Under the pieces are notes generated by a model. That model saw only the letters and a list, made by a program, of their open reading frames with translations, was not told where the DNA came from and did not search any database. Both the position numbers and the translations under genes were made by a program. 64,000 nt of DNA from Amycolatopsis palatopharyngis (GTDB taxonomy: Bacteria > Actinomycetota > Actinomycetes > Mycobacteriales > Pseudonocardiaceae), in the NCBI RefSeq assembly GCF_003385185.1, contig NZ_PQHZ01000002.1, positions 186,001-250,000 of the forward strand, given 5' to 3'. Shown one piece after another: positions 38,710-47,074 of the stretch (its first letter is position 1; each line of letters begins with the position of its first letter).

Positions 38710-39834
38710 GTGGTGGTGGATACCGGCTCGCTCACGGTCGGGGTGGTACGCGAGTCAAGATCGGGCGAAACGCGCGTCGCACTCGTGCCCAAACTCGTCG
38801 AACGGCTGCGCGGCCGGGGTCTTCGCATTGTCGTGGAGTCCGGAGCGGGGGCAAGTGCCCGGCTGGCGGACGAACTCTACGAGCAGGCGGGGGCGAGCAT
38901 CGGCGACGCGTGGGCCGCTGACGTCGTGCTCAAAGTCGCTCCGCCGACCCCGGACGAGGTGGGCAAGCTTTCGCGAGGAACCGTCCTGATCGGATTCCTC
39001 GCGCCACTGTCCGATGTAGAAGGGGTGCGCGCTCTGGAGGAGGCGGGCGTGACCGCGTTCGCGGTGGAGTCGATTCCACGGATCTCCAGGGCACAGGCGA
39101 TGGACGCCCTGTCCTCACAGAGCAGTGTCTCCGGCTACCGCGCCGTGCTGCTCGCCGCACAGCGATTGCCCCGGTTCTTCCCGATGCTCACCACAGCCGC
39201 GGGGACCGTGCCGCCGGCGAAGGTACTGGTGCTCGGCGCGGGAGTGGCCGGTTTGCAGGCACTCGCGACGGCCAAACGCCTCGGTGCCCGGCCCACCGGA
39301 TACGACGTCCGGCCGGAGGTCGCCGAACAGGTGCGCTCGGTGGGTGCCCAGTGGCTCGATCTGGGGATCGAAGCCGTTGGCGAGGGTGGCTACGCCCGCG
39401 AACTCACCGAGGAGGAGCGAGCCGAGCAAAAGCGCAGGCTGAGCGAGGCGATCACCGGGTTCGACGCGGTCGTCACCACTGCCCTTGTTCCCGGCCGCAC
39501 GGCTCCCACCTTGGTCACCGCCGACGCCGTGCGGGGTATGCGGCCGGGCAGTGTCGTGGTCGACCTCGCGGGTGAGTCCGGTGGCAACTGCGAACTCACC
39601 GAACCCGGCGCCGAGATCGTCGCGCATGACGTCACGATCTGCGCGCCGCTGAACCTGCCCGCCGAGATGCCCGAACACGCCAGCGAGCTGTACTCCAGGA
39701 ACCTGACCGAGCTGCTCGAATTGCTCGTCGACGCCGAGGGCGGACTCTCGCTGGACTTCTCCGATGAGGTCGTCGCGGGTGCCTGTGTCGCTGGTGCGGC
39801 CCCCGAGGTGCCCGAGACGAAGGGGAACGACTGA
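38710..39834 (+). CDS. pntAA: NAD(P) transhydrogenase subunit alpha, part 1
   Basis: A 374-residue NAD(H)-binding domain I of the proton-translocating transhydrogenase, which uses the proton gradient to make NADPH from NADH. Signatures include VRESRSGETRVALVP, SSQSSVSGYRAVLLAAQRLPRFFPMLTTAAGTVPPAKVLVLGAGVAGLQA and YDVRPEVAEQVRSVGA. The start lies in a GTGGTGGTG run after GGAGG. The stop overlaps the pntAB start (TGATG). Alanine dehydrogenase is related but the neighbours exclude it. Confidence 0.96.
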   Translation: MVVDTGSLTVGVVRESRSGETRVALVPKLVERLRGRGLRIVVESGAGASARLADELYEQAGASIGDAWAADVVLKVAPPTPDEVGKLSRGTVLIGFLAPLSDVEGVRALEEAGVTAFAVESIPRISRAQAMDALSSQSSVSGYRAVLLAAQRLPRFFPMLTTAAGTVPPAKVLVLGAGVAGLQALATAKRLGARPTGYDVRPEVAEQVRSVGAQWLDLGIEAVGEGGYARELTEEERAEQKRRLSEAITGFDAVVTTALVPGRTAPTLVTADAVRGMRPGSVVVDLAGESGGNCELTEPGAEIVAHDVTICAPLNLPAEMPEHASELYSRNLTELLELLVDAEGGLSLDFSDEVVAGACVAGAAPEVPETKGND

Positions 39835-40133
39835 TGCTCATCCAGAATCTCGCGATCCTGGTGCTGGCCGGCTTCGTCGGCTTCGCCGTGATCTCCAAGG
39901 TGCCCAACACCCTGCACACACCCTTGATGTCGGGCACCAACGCGATCCACGGGATCGTGCTGCTCGGCGGGTTGATCGTGCTGGGACTCGGCGCCGAGGG
40001 GGTGCTGAACAAGGTGTTGCTGGTGATCGCGATCGCCTTCGGCACGATTAATGTCGTCGGCGGGTTCCTGGTGACCGACCGGATGCTGGCGATGTTCAAA
40101 CAGAAGAAGCCCGAGGACGGGGCAGGCTCATGA
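39834..40133 (+). CDS. pntAB: NAD(P) transhydrogenase subunit alpha, part 2
   Basis: A 99-residue membrane subunit with three to four hydrophobic helices. VISKVPNTLHTPLMSGTNAIHGIVLLGG is the domain II signature, with a conserved His in the proton channel region. Splitting alpha into two genes is normal in actinobacteria. It overlaps pntB by four bases (ATGA). Confidence 0.96.
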   Translation: MLIQNLAILVLAGFVGFAVISKVPNTLHTPLMSGTNAIHGIVLLGGLIVLGLGAEGVLNKVLLVIAIAFGTINVVGGFLVTDRMLAMFKQKKPEDGAGS

Positions 40134-41515
40134 GCAGTGCCGTCGGTGTCCTGTACATCATCGCGTTCGCCCTGTTCATCTACGGATTGATGGGCCTGAC
40201 CGGGCCACGTACGGCCGTACGTGGCAACTGGATAGCCGCGGTGGGCATGGCCATCGCGGTGATCGCCACACTGTTGCTGCCCGGCATGGGCAACTGGTGG
40301 CTGATCGCACTGGGTATCGCGATCGGTGCGCTGGTCGGAGTGCCCGCGGCCCGTAAGGTCAAGATGACCGCGATGCCACAGATGGTGGCGCTCTTCAACG
40401 GGGTCGGCGGCGGGGCCGTCGCACTCATCGCGTGGGTGGAGTTCCGGACCACCGACGCTTACGCGCACGAACCCCGCTACGTGGCCATCGCGTCGTTGTT
40501 CGCCGCGATCGTCGGCTCGGTGTCCTTCTGGGGCTCCAACATCGCGTTCGGCAAACTGCAGGAGCTCATTCCCGGCCGTTCCGTCACCCTCGGCAGGTTG
40601 CAGCAGCCGCTCAACGCGCTACTGCTGCTCGCGGCACTGGCCTGCGCGGTGGTGATCGCCGCAGGCGGTGACGGCGAGCTGCTGATGATCGTCCTGTTGC
40701 TCGCCGCAGCGGCTTTCGGCGTCATGGTCGTGCTGCCGATCGGCGGCGCGGACATGCCCGTGGTGATCTCGCTGCTCAACGCCCTCACCGGGCTGTCGGC
40801 CGCGGCGATGGGGCTGGCGCTGGACAACACTGCGTTGATCGTCGCCGGCATGATCGTGGGTGCTTCGGGTTCGATCCTGACCAATCTCATGGCCAAGGCG
40901 ATGAATCGTTCGATTCCGGCGATCGTCGGCGGTGGCTTCGGCGGAACGACCGGCACGACGGGCGGGACCAAGACGGAGGACAGGCCGGTTCGCCGGACGA
41001 GCGCTGCCGACACCGCGATCCAGATGGCCTACGCGGGCCGGGTCGTGGTCGTGCCCGGATACGGGATGGCGGTGGCGCAGGCGCAGCACGCGGTGCGGGA
41101 GATGGCCGACCTGCTGGAGGCCAAGGGGATCACGGTGTCCTATGCGATCCATCCGGTCGCCGGCCGGATGCCGGGGCATATGAACGTGTTGCTCGCCGAG
41201 GCCGACGTGCCCTACGACCAGCTCAAGGAGATGGACGAGAGCAACTCCGAGTTTCCCCAGACCGACGTCGCACTGGTGATCGGCGCCAACGACGTGACCA
41301 ACCCCGCGGCCGAGACGGATCCGGGCTCGCCCATCTACGGCATGCCGATCCTCAAGGTGAACACCAGCAGGTCGGTGATCGTGCTGAAGCGTTCGATGAG
41401 TTCCGGTTTCGCCGGGATCGACAACGATCTCTTCTACGACGCCAGGACGAGCATGCTCTTCGGGGACGCCAAGTCCTCGGTCGGTGAGATCGTCGAGGAG
41501 CTCAAGGGCCTGTGA
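40130..41515 (+). CDS. pntB: NAD(P) transhydrogenase subunit beta
   Basis: A 461-residue subunit with about nine helices (residues 1-265) and a C-terminal NADP(H)-binding domain III. Seen are VVVVPGYGMAVAQAQHAVREMADLLEAKG, HPVAGRMPGHMNVLLAEADVPYDQL and LVIGANDVTNPAAETDPGSPIYGMPIL. It completes the enzyme with pntAA and pntAB. A hairpin terminator follows. Confidence 0.97.
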   Translation: MSSAVGVLYIIAFALFIYGLMGLTGPRTAVRGNWIAAVGMAIAVIATLLLPGMGNWWLIALGIAIGALVGVPAARKVKMTAMPQMVALFNGVGGGAVALIAWVEFRTTDAYAHEPRYVAIASLFAAIVGSVSFWGSNIAFGKLQELIPGRSVTLGRLQQPLNALLLLAALACAVVIAAGGDGELLMIVLLLAAAAFGVMVVLPIGGADMPVVISLLNALTGLSAAAMGLALDNTALIVAGMIVGASGSILTNLMAKAMNRSIPAIVGGGFGGTTGTTGGTKTEDRPVRRTSAADTAIQMAYAGRVVVVPGYGMAVAQAQHAVREMADLLEAKGITVSYAIHPVAGRMPGHMNVLLAEADVPYDQLKEMDESNSEFPQTDVALVIGANDVTNPAAETDPGSPIYGMPILKVNTSRSVIVLKRSMSSGFAGIDNDLFYDARTSMLFGDAKSSVGEIVEELKGL

Positions 41516-41531
41516 ACCGCCCGGCGGAGCC

Positions 41532-41558
41532 GGCCTGAGCGAGTGAGCCGCTCAGGCC
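41532..41558. terminator. Bidirectional terminator between pntB and the Lsr2-like gene
   Basis: A perfect 10-bp inverted repeat: GGCCTGAGCG at 41532-41541 and its complement at 41549-41558, with a 7-base loop. It includes the stop codon of the convergent Lsr2-like gene. Confidence 0.7.
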
Positions 41559-42241
41559 AGGTTCGCCGCGGAGAAGGTGACCGGCGGCGCCTTTCGGGGC
41601 GTCCGCCGCGCCTTTGGCGGCTGTGCCGCCTTCGCCGGTGTTGCCGCGGCGGACATCGAGGCCTTTGCGGACTTTGAGGTCTTCGCGGGACTGGCCTTCG
41701 TGGTCTTCGGCGCCTTCGGAGTCTTCGAGGCCTTGGCGTCCTTGGCGGCCGGCTTCGTGGCAGCGCCCTGAGTGGCGGCGCGCTTGGTGGCCGACGTCTT
41801 GGTGGCGGACGCCTTCGCGGACGGAGCTTTCGCGGCCGGTGCCTTCGTGGCGGACGTCTTCGTTGAGGACGTCTTCACGGACGCGGTTTTCTTGGCCGTC
41901 TTCGCGGGTGCGGCCTTGACCGCTGTGGACTTGCGCGCGGCGGTCTTGTTCCCTGCCTTCGCCGTCGGCTTTTCGGTGCTCGCCTTCGCCGTGCTCGTCT
42001 TCGAGGTGCCTGCCCGCGTGCCACGGCTGCGGGGCTTGGCGTAGGCGCGCGGTGCACGTTTACGGCCACCGACGCGCCTTCCGTGCTCGACGTAGTCGTC
42101 GAACACCGCGCGCAGCGCCTTGGCGTTCGCGCCGGAGAGGTCGATGTCGTACTGGACACCGTCCAGTGCGAATCGGACGGACTCTGCGGCAGGCTCACCG
42201 TCGAGATCGTCCAGGACGTGAACCGCCTTGCTCTTGGCCAC
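41552..42241 (-). CDS. Lsr2-like nucleoid protein with H1-like tail
   Basis: A 229-residue basic protein. Residues about 1-60 match the Lsr2 oligomerisation domain (VHVLDDLDGEPAAESVRFALDGVQYDIDLSG, then EHGRRVGGRKR). The Lsr2 C-terminal DNA-binding domain (helical part and RGR hook) is missing. Instead about 160 residues of Lys, Ala, Thr, Ser and Pro repeats follow (KTSATK, KAPSAK type), as in histone H1 or the tail of mycobacterial HupB. It ends in RRTPRKAPPVTFSAANLA. The GTG at 42241 follows GGGGAGG. It should bridge or coat DNA without AT selectivity; that is inference. Confidence 0.88.
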   Translation of the reverse strand: MAKSKAVHVLDDLDGEPAAESVRFALDGVQYDIDLSGANAKALRAVFDDYVEHGRRVGGRKRAPRAYAKPRSRGTRAGTSKTSTAKASTEKPTAKAGNKTAARKSTAVKAAPAKTAKKTASVKTSSTKTSATKAPAAKAPSAKASATKTSATKRAATQGAATKPAAKDAKASKTPKAPKTTKASPAKTSKSAKASMSAAATPAKAAQPPKARRTPRKAPPVTFSAANLA

Positions 42242-42274
42242 GAAGACCTCCCCCGTGCTCGATTGTTGATCATG

Positions 42275-42291
42275 GTAACCGGCACGGTTAC
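42275..42291. promoter_or_regulatory. Inverted repeat upstream of the Lsr2-like gene
   Basis: GTAACCG-GCA-CGGTTAC, perfect 7-bp arms, 34 bases upstream of the GTG start. It is placed as an operator or leader element. No regulator can be named. Confidence 0.4.
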
Positions 42292-42473
42292 GACCTCGTC
42301 GAAGTACAACCGCCGAATTTCCAGCTTCCTGCGAAAGGATACCTCCCTGTCTCCCGAATCCCGTGTGGGGAGCCGGATTCGCGTCAGAGGTGCGGCAGCC
42401 CACATCGAAGGTCCCGCCGGAGATGTGTCCTAATTGGACAGGGTAGGGGACCGTGCCGGCAGGAGCCGGGGGC

Positions 42474-43844
42474 TCAGGGGGTGAGCGGGACGACGAGCCC
42501 GGCGTCGGCGGCCCGCGCGAGAGCCGGGTCGAGCGGGTCCGAGGCACCGTCCGCCCAGCCCGCCTGAACGATGCGCACATCGGTCGCGCCGGTCTCGCTC
42601 GCGTAGGCGGCGCCGGCGAAACCCGGCTCTGGTGGTGCCCACTGGCCGGTCTCGGCAGCGAGGTCCACCATCGCGCCGTTGCCGGGAGTGTCGGACAGGC
42701 GCCTGATCTCCTCCGGCCGAACCTCTCCGGAGAATCTGAGTTCGGCGACGGACACGGCGATGCGCCTGCCGTTTTTCGTCGTGGTGAAGCTCCCCCTGGT
42801 CAGGCCGGCGCACTCCTGTGAGCGCAGTGCTCGCTGGAGTTCGCCGGTCGCGTGCGGCGCGCAGGTGGTGGACTCGGCAACCGCCACCGTGGTCAGTGGC
42901 AGACCGTCGATCATCCGCACAACCGGTTCGGCCTGCTGGTCGGAGGCATCCGCAGCCTCATCGCCACCGCTGGTGGCCGCCAGCACGACGGCCACGACCA
43001 CGAGCGCCAGGAGCAGTCCGAACGCGGCGAACGGCAGCCAGCGCGCGATGGCGGGTTTCTCGGCACCGGGGGTGGACAGTTGTGGTGGCCGTGGAGCGGC
43101 CAATGGGCCGGGCGTCGCCGAGGTGGTGGCGGCGGCGGGGTCGCCCGGCGGACGAGGAGCGGGTGGGGCCGGCGCCGGGGCCTGCTCCTCCGCGTTCGGC
43201 CGCGGCTGGGGAGCCGGATGTGAAACCTGTGCCGACGCCTGCGCGGGGAAGCCCTCGGCGATCAGCAGGTTCGCTTCCTGTTCCTGCGTGTCCGGGGCAA
43301 GTGTGTTCAGCAGTTGCCGAACCACGGGCACCGGCATCGGCTCCCGCGCGGTGGTCAACGACACGATCGCGGCCAGCATGCTGGCCGGTGTCGGGTGCAG
43401 CACGCGGACTCTGCCGGCAAGGTCGGCAGCGGGTTGCTCCACCTTCCCGACGTACGGCCCGACCGCCACGACCGTGCCGATGGCGGGGGAGGCGCCAGCC
43501 ACCGCCCGTATCCGCTCCTCGACGGCCGCCGCGATCGCCAGGGCGTCGGTGGCCGGATTGACGGCGTCGTCGGTGCGCACGAGCGGCCAGCCGTCGGCCT
43601 TCCACCTGTCCCGCAGTGGGGCGTCGAGGCGGACGGCGGGATCCGGCAGGTCCACCCCGACCACGATCACGATTCCGTCCGGGCGCAACACGATCGCGTC
43701 CACCGGTTCGGTACAGCCCTCGGGGCGTGCGCCGATGAGCGCGATGCCGCCGATCACCGTGCTTCCCCGCCCGAGCGCGGTCAGTGCGGCACGAACGTCC
43801 TCGGAGACCACCGCTGATCGTCGGGCGAGCCGGACCAGTCGCAC
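42474..43844 (-). CDS. Membrane protein with NERD-like N-terminus
   Basis: A 456-residue protein of unknown function. Residues about 1-130 resemble a NERD or nuclease-like fold (GGIALIGARPEGCTEPVDAIVLRPDGIVIVVGVDLPDP), but the expected E-x-K catalytic pattern is replaced by VGV. A Pro/Ala-rich linker spans about 205-265 and one membrane helix about 270-292 (WLPFAAFGLLLALVVVAVVLAA). The C-terminal 165 residues are extracytoplasmic, with two cysteines (TTCAPH, QECAGL). The GTG follows GGGAGG. A sensor or division-site role is possible but unsupported. Confidence 0.72.
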   Translation of the reverse strand: MRLVRLARRSAVVSEDVRAALTALGRGSTVIGGIALIGARPEGCTEPVDAIVLRPDGIVIVVGVDLPDPAVRLDAPLRDRWKADGWPLVRTDDAVNPATDALAIAAAVEERIRAVAGASPAIGTVVAVGPYVGKVEQPAADLAGRVRVLHPTPASMLAAIVSLTTAREPMPVPVVRQLLNTLAPDTQEQEANLLIAEGFPAQASAQVSHPAPQPRPNAEEQAPAPAPPAPRPPGDPAAATTSATPGPLAAPRPPQLSTPGAEKPAIARWLPFAAFGLLLALVVVAVVLAATSGGDEAADASDQQAEPVVRMIDGLPLTTVAVAESTTCAPHATGELQRALRSQECAGLTRGSFTTTKNGRRIAVSVAELRFSGEVRPEEIRRLSDTPGNGAMVDLAAETGQWAPPEPGFAGAAYASETGATDVRIVQAGWADGASDPLDPALARAADAGLVVPLTP

Positions 43845-43977
43845 CCGAGCCTCCCAAATCGGTTGTTGTCTCTACACGCTAGTGCGCCGGTCTTTTTCGC
43901 ACTTCAGAGAGGTGCTCACCTACTCAGGTATCACCCGAATGAGGGGTAGCAGAAGTTCGATGAGCGGAACGTAGTTG

Positions 43978-43997
43978 TTGACAGTGATTGCTATCAC
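43978..43997 (+). promoter_or_regulatory. Putative promoter/operator of the subtilase gene
   Basis: TTGACA at 43978-43983 matches a -35 hexamer. It is followed directly by GTGAT-TGCT-ATCAC (43984-43997), a perfect 5-bp-arm palindrome in the spacer. No convincing -10 is seen. The site is about 57 bases before the subtilase ATG. Confidence 0.35.
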
Positions 43998-44053
43998 CTA
44001 GTTGAGTGGCTACTCGTCAGTACACGGGGGCTGTCAGAAACAGGAGACGCAAG

Positions 44054-45535
44054 ATGCGCACACGATCCGCGCGGCTGCGGCGATCATTCGCGATCGCCGC
44101 CGCCGTCGTAGTTCTCCCGGTTACGGGCGCCGTGCCCGCAACGGCCGACACCCAGGAATCGCTCACTCCAGTTTCGGACACGCTCGGCGCGCTGCTGTCG
44201 TCCGCGGCGGGCTCGGCCAGTGTGACCACGCTCGTGCACGGCACCGATCTCGCCGCCGCGGAGCGAGCGGTGAGCGAAGCGGGGATGCAGCGGATCACCA
44301 GCTTCCGCAAGATCGGCGTCGTAGCCGCCAAGGGCACCGCCGACCAGGTGCGTCAGGTGCGCGCGGCCGACGGTGTGACCTATCTGGAGAACAACGACCC
44401 GATCACCATGTTCGGGACCTCGGGCACCGAGGCGACCCGCAGCGCCGAGGCCCGCAGCACGCTGACCGGCGCGAACGGTGCCCCGCTCGACGGCAGTGGT
44501 GTTTCCGTTGCGGTCATCGACACCGGCGTCGATCCCACCCACCCAGCGTTCCGTGGCGCCGACGGTTCCAGCCGGGTCGTACGCAATCTCAAGAGCCTCT
44601 GCCAGCAGGGCACCGACACCGGCTGCATCGTGTCGGTACCGAACTCGGTCGACACCGACACACTTTCCCTCGGTGGTCACGGCACACACGTCACCGGGAT
44701 CGCCGCGGGCAACACCCTGTCTCTGAGCGACGGCAGCAAGGTCGGCGGCTCGGCCCCCGGTTCGAAGATCGTCTCCATCTCCACCGGTGCCGCACTGGTG
44801 GTGCTCGGCAGTGACGCCGCGCTCAACTGGGTCCTGGAGAACCACGCCGCCCCCTGTGGTGCGGGTGTTCCCGCCACCACCTGCCCGCCGATCAAGGCGG
44901 TGAACAACTCCTATGGGCCCAGTGGCGGAGGTGAGTTCGACCCGAACTCGGCCACGGTCAAGCTGCAGCGAGCACTGGCTGACGAGGGCGTGGTGACCGT
45001 CTGGGCCAACGGCAACGACGGTGGCGACGGCTCGCAGAACCTGTCCAACCCGCCCGGGCAGGACCCGACTCCCGGCGTGTTGTCCGTGGCGTCCTATTTC
45101 GACCAGGGCACCGGAACCCGGGACGGCTCCGTTTCGGACTTCTCCTCCCGCGGTTCGGCCACGGAGCAGCAGAGCTGGCCGGACATTTCGGCTCCTGGCG
45201 AGGAGATCCTCTCCTCTTGCCGCGTCTACCTGCCGATCTGCTCGACCGGTCTGCAGCCGAAGAACGGGCCCGGGCTGCTCGACCTGGGGACGTACAACGT
45301 GATCAGCGGCACCTCGATGGCCGCACCGCAGATCACCGGCATCGTGGCGCAACTGTTCCAGGCCAAGCCGAACGCGACTCCCGCGGAGATCGAGGACGCG
45401 CTCAAGTCAACGGCCTACAAGTTCAGTGACGGCGCGGCCTACGAACCGGCCGGCCCGTACACGTCCAGCTTTGACAAGGGCACCGGCCTCGTCGACGTCG
45501 TCGCCGCGGCCAACTCGCTCGGCGCCACTTCCTGA
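44054..45535 (+). CDS. Secreted subtilisin-like serine protease (S8)
   Basis: A 493-residue preproprotease. The signal peptide is RTRSARLRRSFAIAAAVVVLPVTGAVPATA. An inhibitor-like propeptide (about 35-120) precedes the catalytic domain. The triad is Asp156 (VAVIDTGVD), His209 (GGHGTHVTG) and Ser421 (ISGTSMAAP); the oxyanion Asn is probably in NNSYGPSGG. It acts outside the cell. The ATG at 44054 follows AGGAGA. A strong terminator follows, so it is probably transcribed alone. Confidence 0.95.
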   Translation: MRTRSARLRRSFAIAAAVVVLPVTGAVPATADTQESLTPVSDTLGALLSSAAGSASVTTLVHGTDLAAAERAVSEAGMQRITSFRKIGVVAAKGTADQVRQVRAADGVTYLENNDPITMFGTSGTEATRSAEARSTLTGANGAPLDGSGVSVAVIDTGVDPTHPAFRGADGSSRVVRNLKSLCQQGTDTGCIVSVPNSVDTDTLSLGGHGTHVTGIAAGNTLSLSDGSKVGGSAPGSKIVSISTGAALVVLGSDAALNWVLENHAAPCGAGVPATTCPPIKAVNNSYGPSGGGEFDPNSATVKLQRALADEGVVTVWANGNDGGDGSQNLSNPPGQDPTPGVLSVASYFDQGTGTRDGSVSDFSSRGSATEQQSWPDISAPGEEILSSCRVYLPICSTGLQPKNGPGLLDLGTYNVISGTSMAAPQITGIVAQLFQAKPNATPAEIEDALKSTAYKFSDGAAYEPAGPYTSSFDKGTGLVDVVAAANSLGATS

Positions 45536-45553
45536 CCGGCAACGGTGTGTGAT

Positions 45554-45601
45554 CCGGCGGCGACCCGCTGCGGCGAAATGCCGCTGCCGGGTCGCCGCCG
45601 G
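45554..45601 (+). terminator. Strong terminator after the subtilase gene
   Basis: A perfect 14-bp stem (CCGGCGGCGACCCG at 45554-45567 with its complement at 45588-45601) surrounds an inner GCGGC-GAAAT-GCCGC hairpin. It begins 18 bases after the stop. No T-run. Confidence 0.8.
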
Positions 45602-45755
45602 CGTTATGCGGACCGAACAGGAGTGAGACTTCTGGGGTTCGTGTGGCCAAAAGGCATGATTGCGGTGCACAATGTGCGTGGAGTCGCTACGAGTGCATCC
45701 GATGCTCGCGAGGTCGTAGGGGAAGACGCCCCTCGTCGAGTAGCGGAGGTCAGCA

Positions 45756-46259
45756 GTGAGCACCCGTGGCAACACCCGTGGCGTGGTGTACGTCCACTCG
45801 TCGCCGTCTGCGGTATGTCCGCACGTCGAGTGGGCTATTTCGGGCACCCTAGGTACCCGTGCAGATCTACAATGGACGGCGCAACCCGCCGCCCCCGGTC
45901 AGTTGCGCGCAGAGTGCAGCTGGCGCGCGCCCGCAGGTACCGGTGGCAAGCTCGCCGGCGCGCTGAAGGCATGGCCGATGGTGCGGTTCGAAGTCGCCGA
46001 GGAACCGAGTCCCGGAGTGGACGGTGAGCGATTCTGCTATGCGCCGGGTCTCGGACTGTGGCACGGCCGGACCAGCGCCAACGGAGACATCGTCGTCGGC
46101 GAGGATCAGTTGCGGTCGTTGGTGGCCAGGAGCAGGGCGGGTGAGGCGCTCGCGCACAAGCTCGACGAGTTGCTCGGCGCCAATTGGGACGAGGCGCTGG
46201 AGCCGTTCCGGCACGCCGGTGACGGCGCACCGGTGACCTGGCTGCATCAGGTGGGCTGA
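45756..46259 (+). CDS. DUF3145-family protein
   Basis: A 167-residue actinobacterial protein of unknown function. The N-terminus STRGNTRGVVYVHSSPSAVCPHVEWAISGTLG, the middle WTAQPAAPGQLRAECSWRAPAGTGGKLAGAL and RFEVAEEPSPGVDGERFCYAPGLGLWHG are the conserved DUF3145 blocks. The GTG start follows GGAGGT. No signal peptide or membrane segment is seen. The family is nearly confined to Actinobacteria. Confidence 0.92.
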   Translation: MSTRGNTRGVVYVHSSPSAVCPHVEWAISGTLGTRADLQWTAQPAAPGQLRAECSWRAPAGTGGKLAGALKAWPMVRFEVAEEPSPGVDGERFCYAPGLGLWHGRTSANGDIVVGEDQLRSLVARSRAGEALAHKLDELLGANWDEALEPFRHAGDGAPVTWLHQVG

Positions 46260-46331
46260 GCGAATCGGCACCCATCCGTCCATGGAGCCTGGGCACCGCG
46301 CACGACGGAGGCGGTTGTTTAGGGTTGGCGG

Positions 46332-46928
46332 GTGAGCAGCACTCCGACGACCGTGCCGGGCCGCCCGCGATGGCTGGTGCCGGTGCTGATCGTCGTCGTG
46401 TCGCTGACGGTGGGCGCCGGGCTGCTGGCGCGCGAGCTGTACCGGTTGCCCGCGGACGTGACCGTACCGCCGGTGACCGTGCCGAGTACCACCTCGCTGG
46501 CCCCCGCCGAGCAGCCGGGATCGCCGACCGTCGAGCTTACTCCCGGTGCGGCGGCGCATCCGGCACATGAGCCGGTGCGTCAGTTGCTGCAGACCTACTT
46601 CGACGCCATCAACGGGCGCAGTTACGAGCGGTGGAAGACGACGGTGACCGCCGACCGGATCCAGGCGCAGCCTCGGCGTGAATGGCTCGTCGACTACCGC
46701 TCCACCAGGGATGGCAGCATCATCGTCCGGCGGATCGAGACCAGGCCCGACCAGCGGCTACAGGTGCTGGTCGGGTTCACAAGCACTCAGGATCCCGAGG
46801 ACGCGCCGCTGGCCCTGCCGGTCGGGTGTATCCGCTGGAACCTGACCCTGCCCCTGCAACGGGAGAACGGTCAGCTCAGGATCGCGGCGGTACCCGCGGG
46901 CACGATCCCGCACCGCGAGGCCTGCTGA
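46332..46928 (+). CDS. Membrane-anchored NTF2-like envelope protein
   Basis: A 198-residue protein with one N-terminal membrane helix (WLVPVLIVVVSLTVGAGLLARELY), a Pro/Thr linker to about residue 75, then a domain (PVRQLLQTYFDAINGRSYERWKTTVTADR...). This domain looks like the SnoaL/NTF2 cone fold often found in actinobacterial envelope proteins. The GTG lies 72 bases after the DUF3145 stop. The stop is six bases before a family B cluster. Function unknown. Confidence 0.75.
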   Translation: MSSTPTTVPGRPRWLVPVLIVVVSLTVGAGLLARELYRLPADVTVPPVTVPSTTSLAPAEQPGSPTVELTPGAAAHPAHEPVRQLLQTYFDAINGRSYERWKTTVTADRIQAQPRREWLVDYRSTRDGSIIVRRIETRPDQRLQVLVGFTSTQDPEDAPLALPVGCIRWNLTLPLQRENGQLRIAAVPAGTIPHREAC

Positions 46929-46933
46929 CCCCC

Positions 46934-47062
46934 TCGCACTTTCCCGGGAAAGCGCGATGGTTGCACGCGCGCGGTATCGCACTTTCCCGGGAAAGCGCGA
47001 CATCGCCGAGGTCCCGTCCCAGCTCACGGGCTTGCTCCCGCGCACTTTCCCGGGAAAGTGCG
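46934..47062. repeat. Family B palindrome cluster, three copies
   Basis: Copies at 46934-46957, 46977-47000 (both with the GCGCGA right end) and 47041-47062 (perfect). All have TTTCCCGGGAAA at the centre. The cluster fills the gap between two convergent genes: six bases after one stop and 12 before the fabF stop. Confidence 0.94.
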
Positions 47063-47074
47063 AGGGAGGGGTGC

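Noticed and set aside
42083..42433. + strand frame of 116 codons opposite the Lsr2-like gene start
   Set aside because: It mirrors the Lsr2 head and has no ribosome site or recognisable domain.
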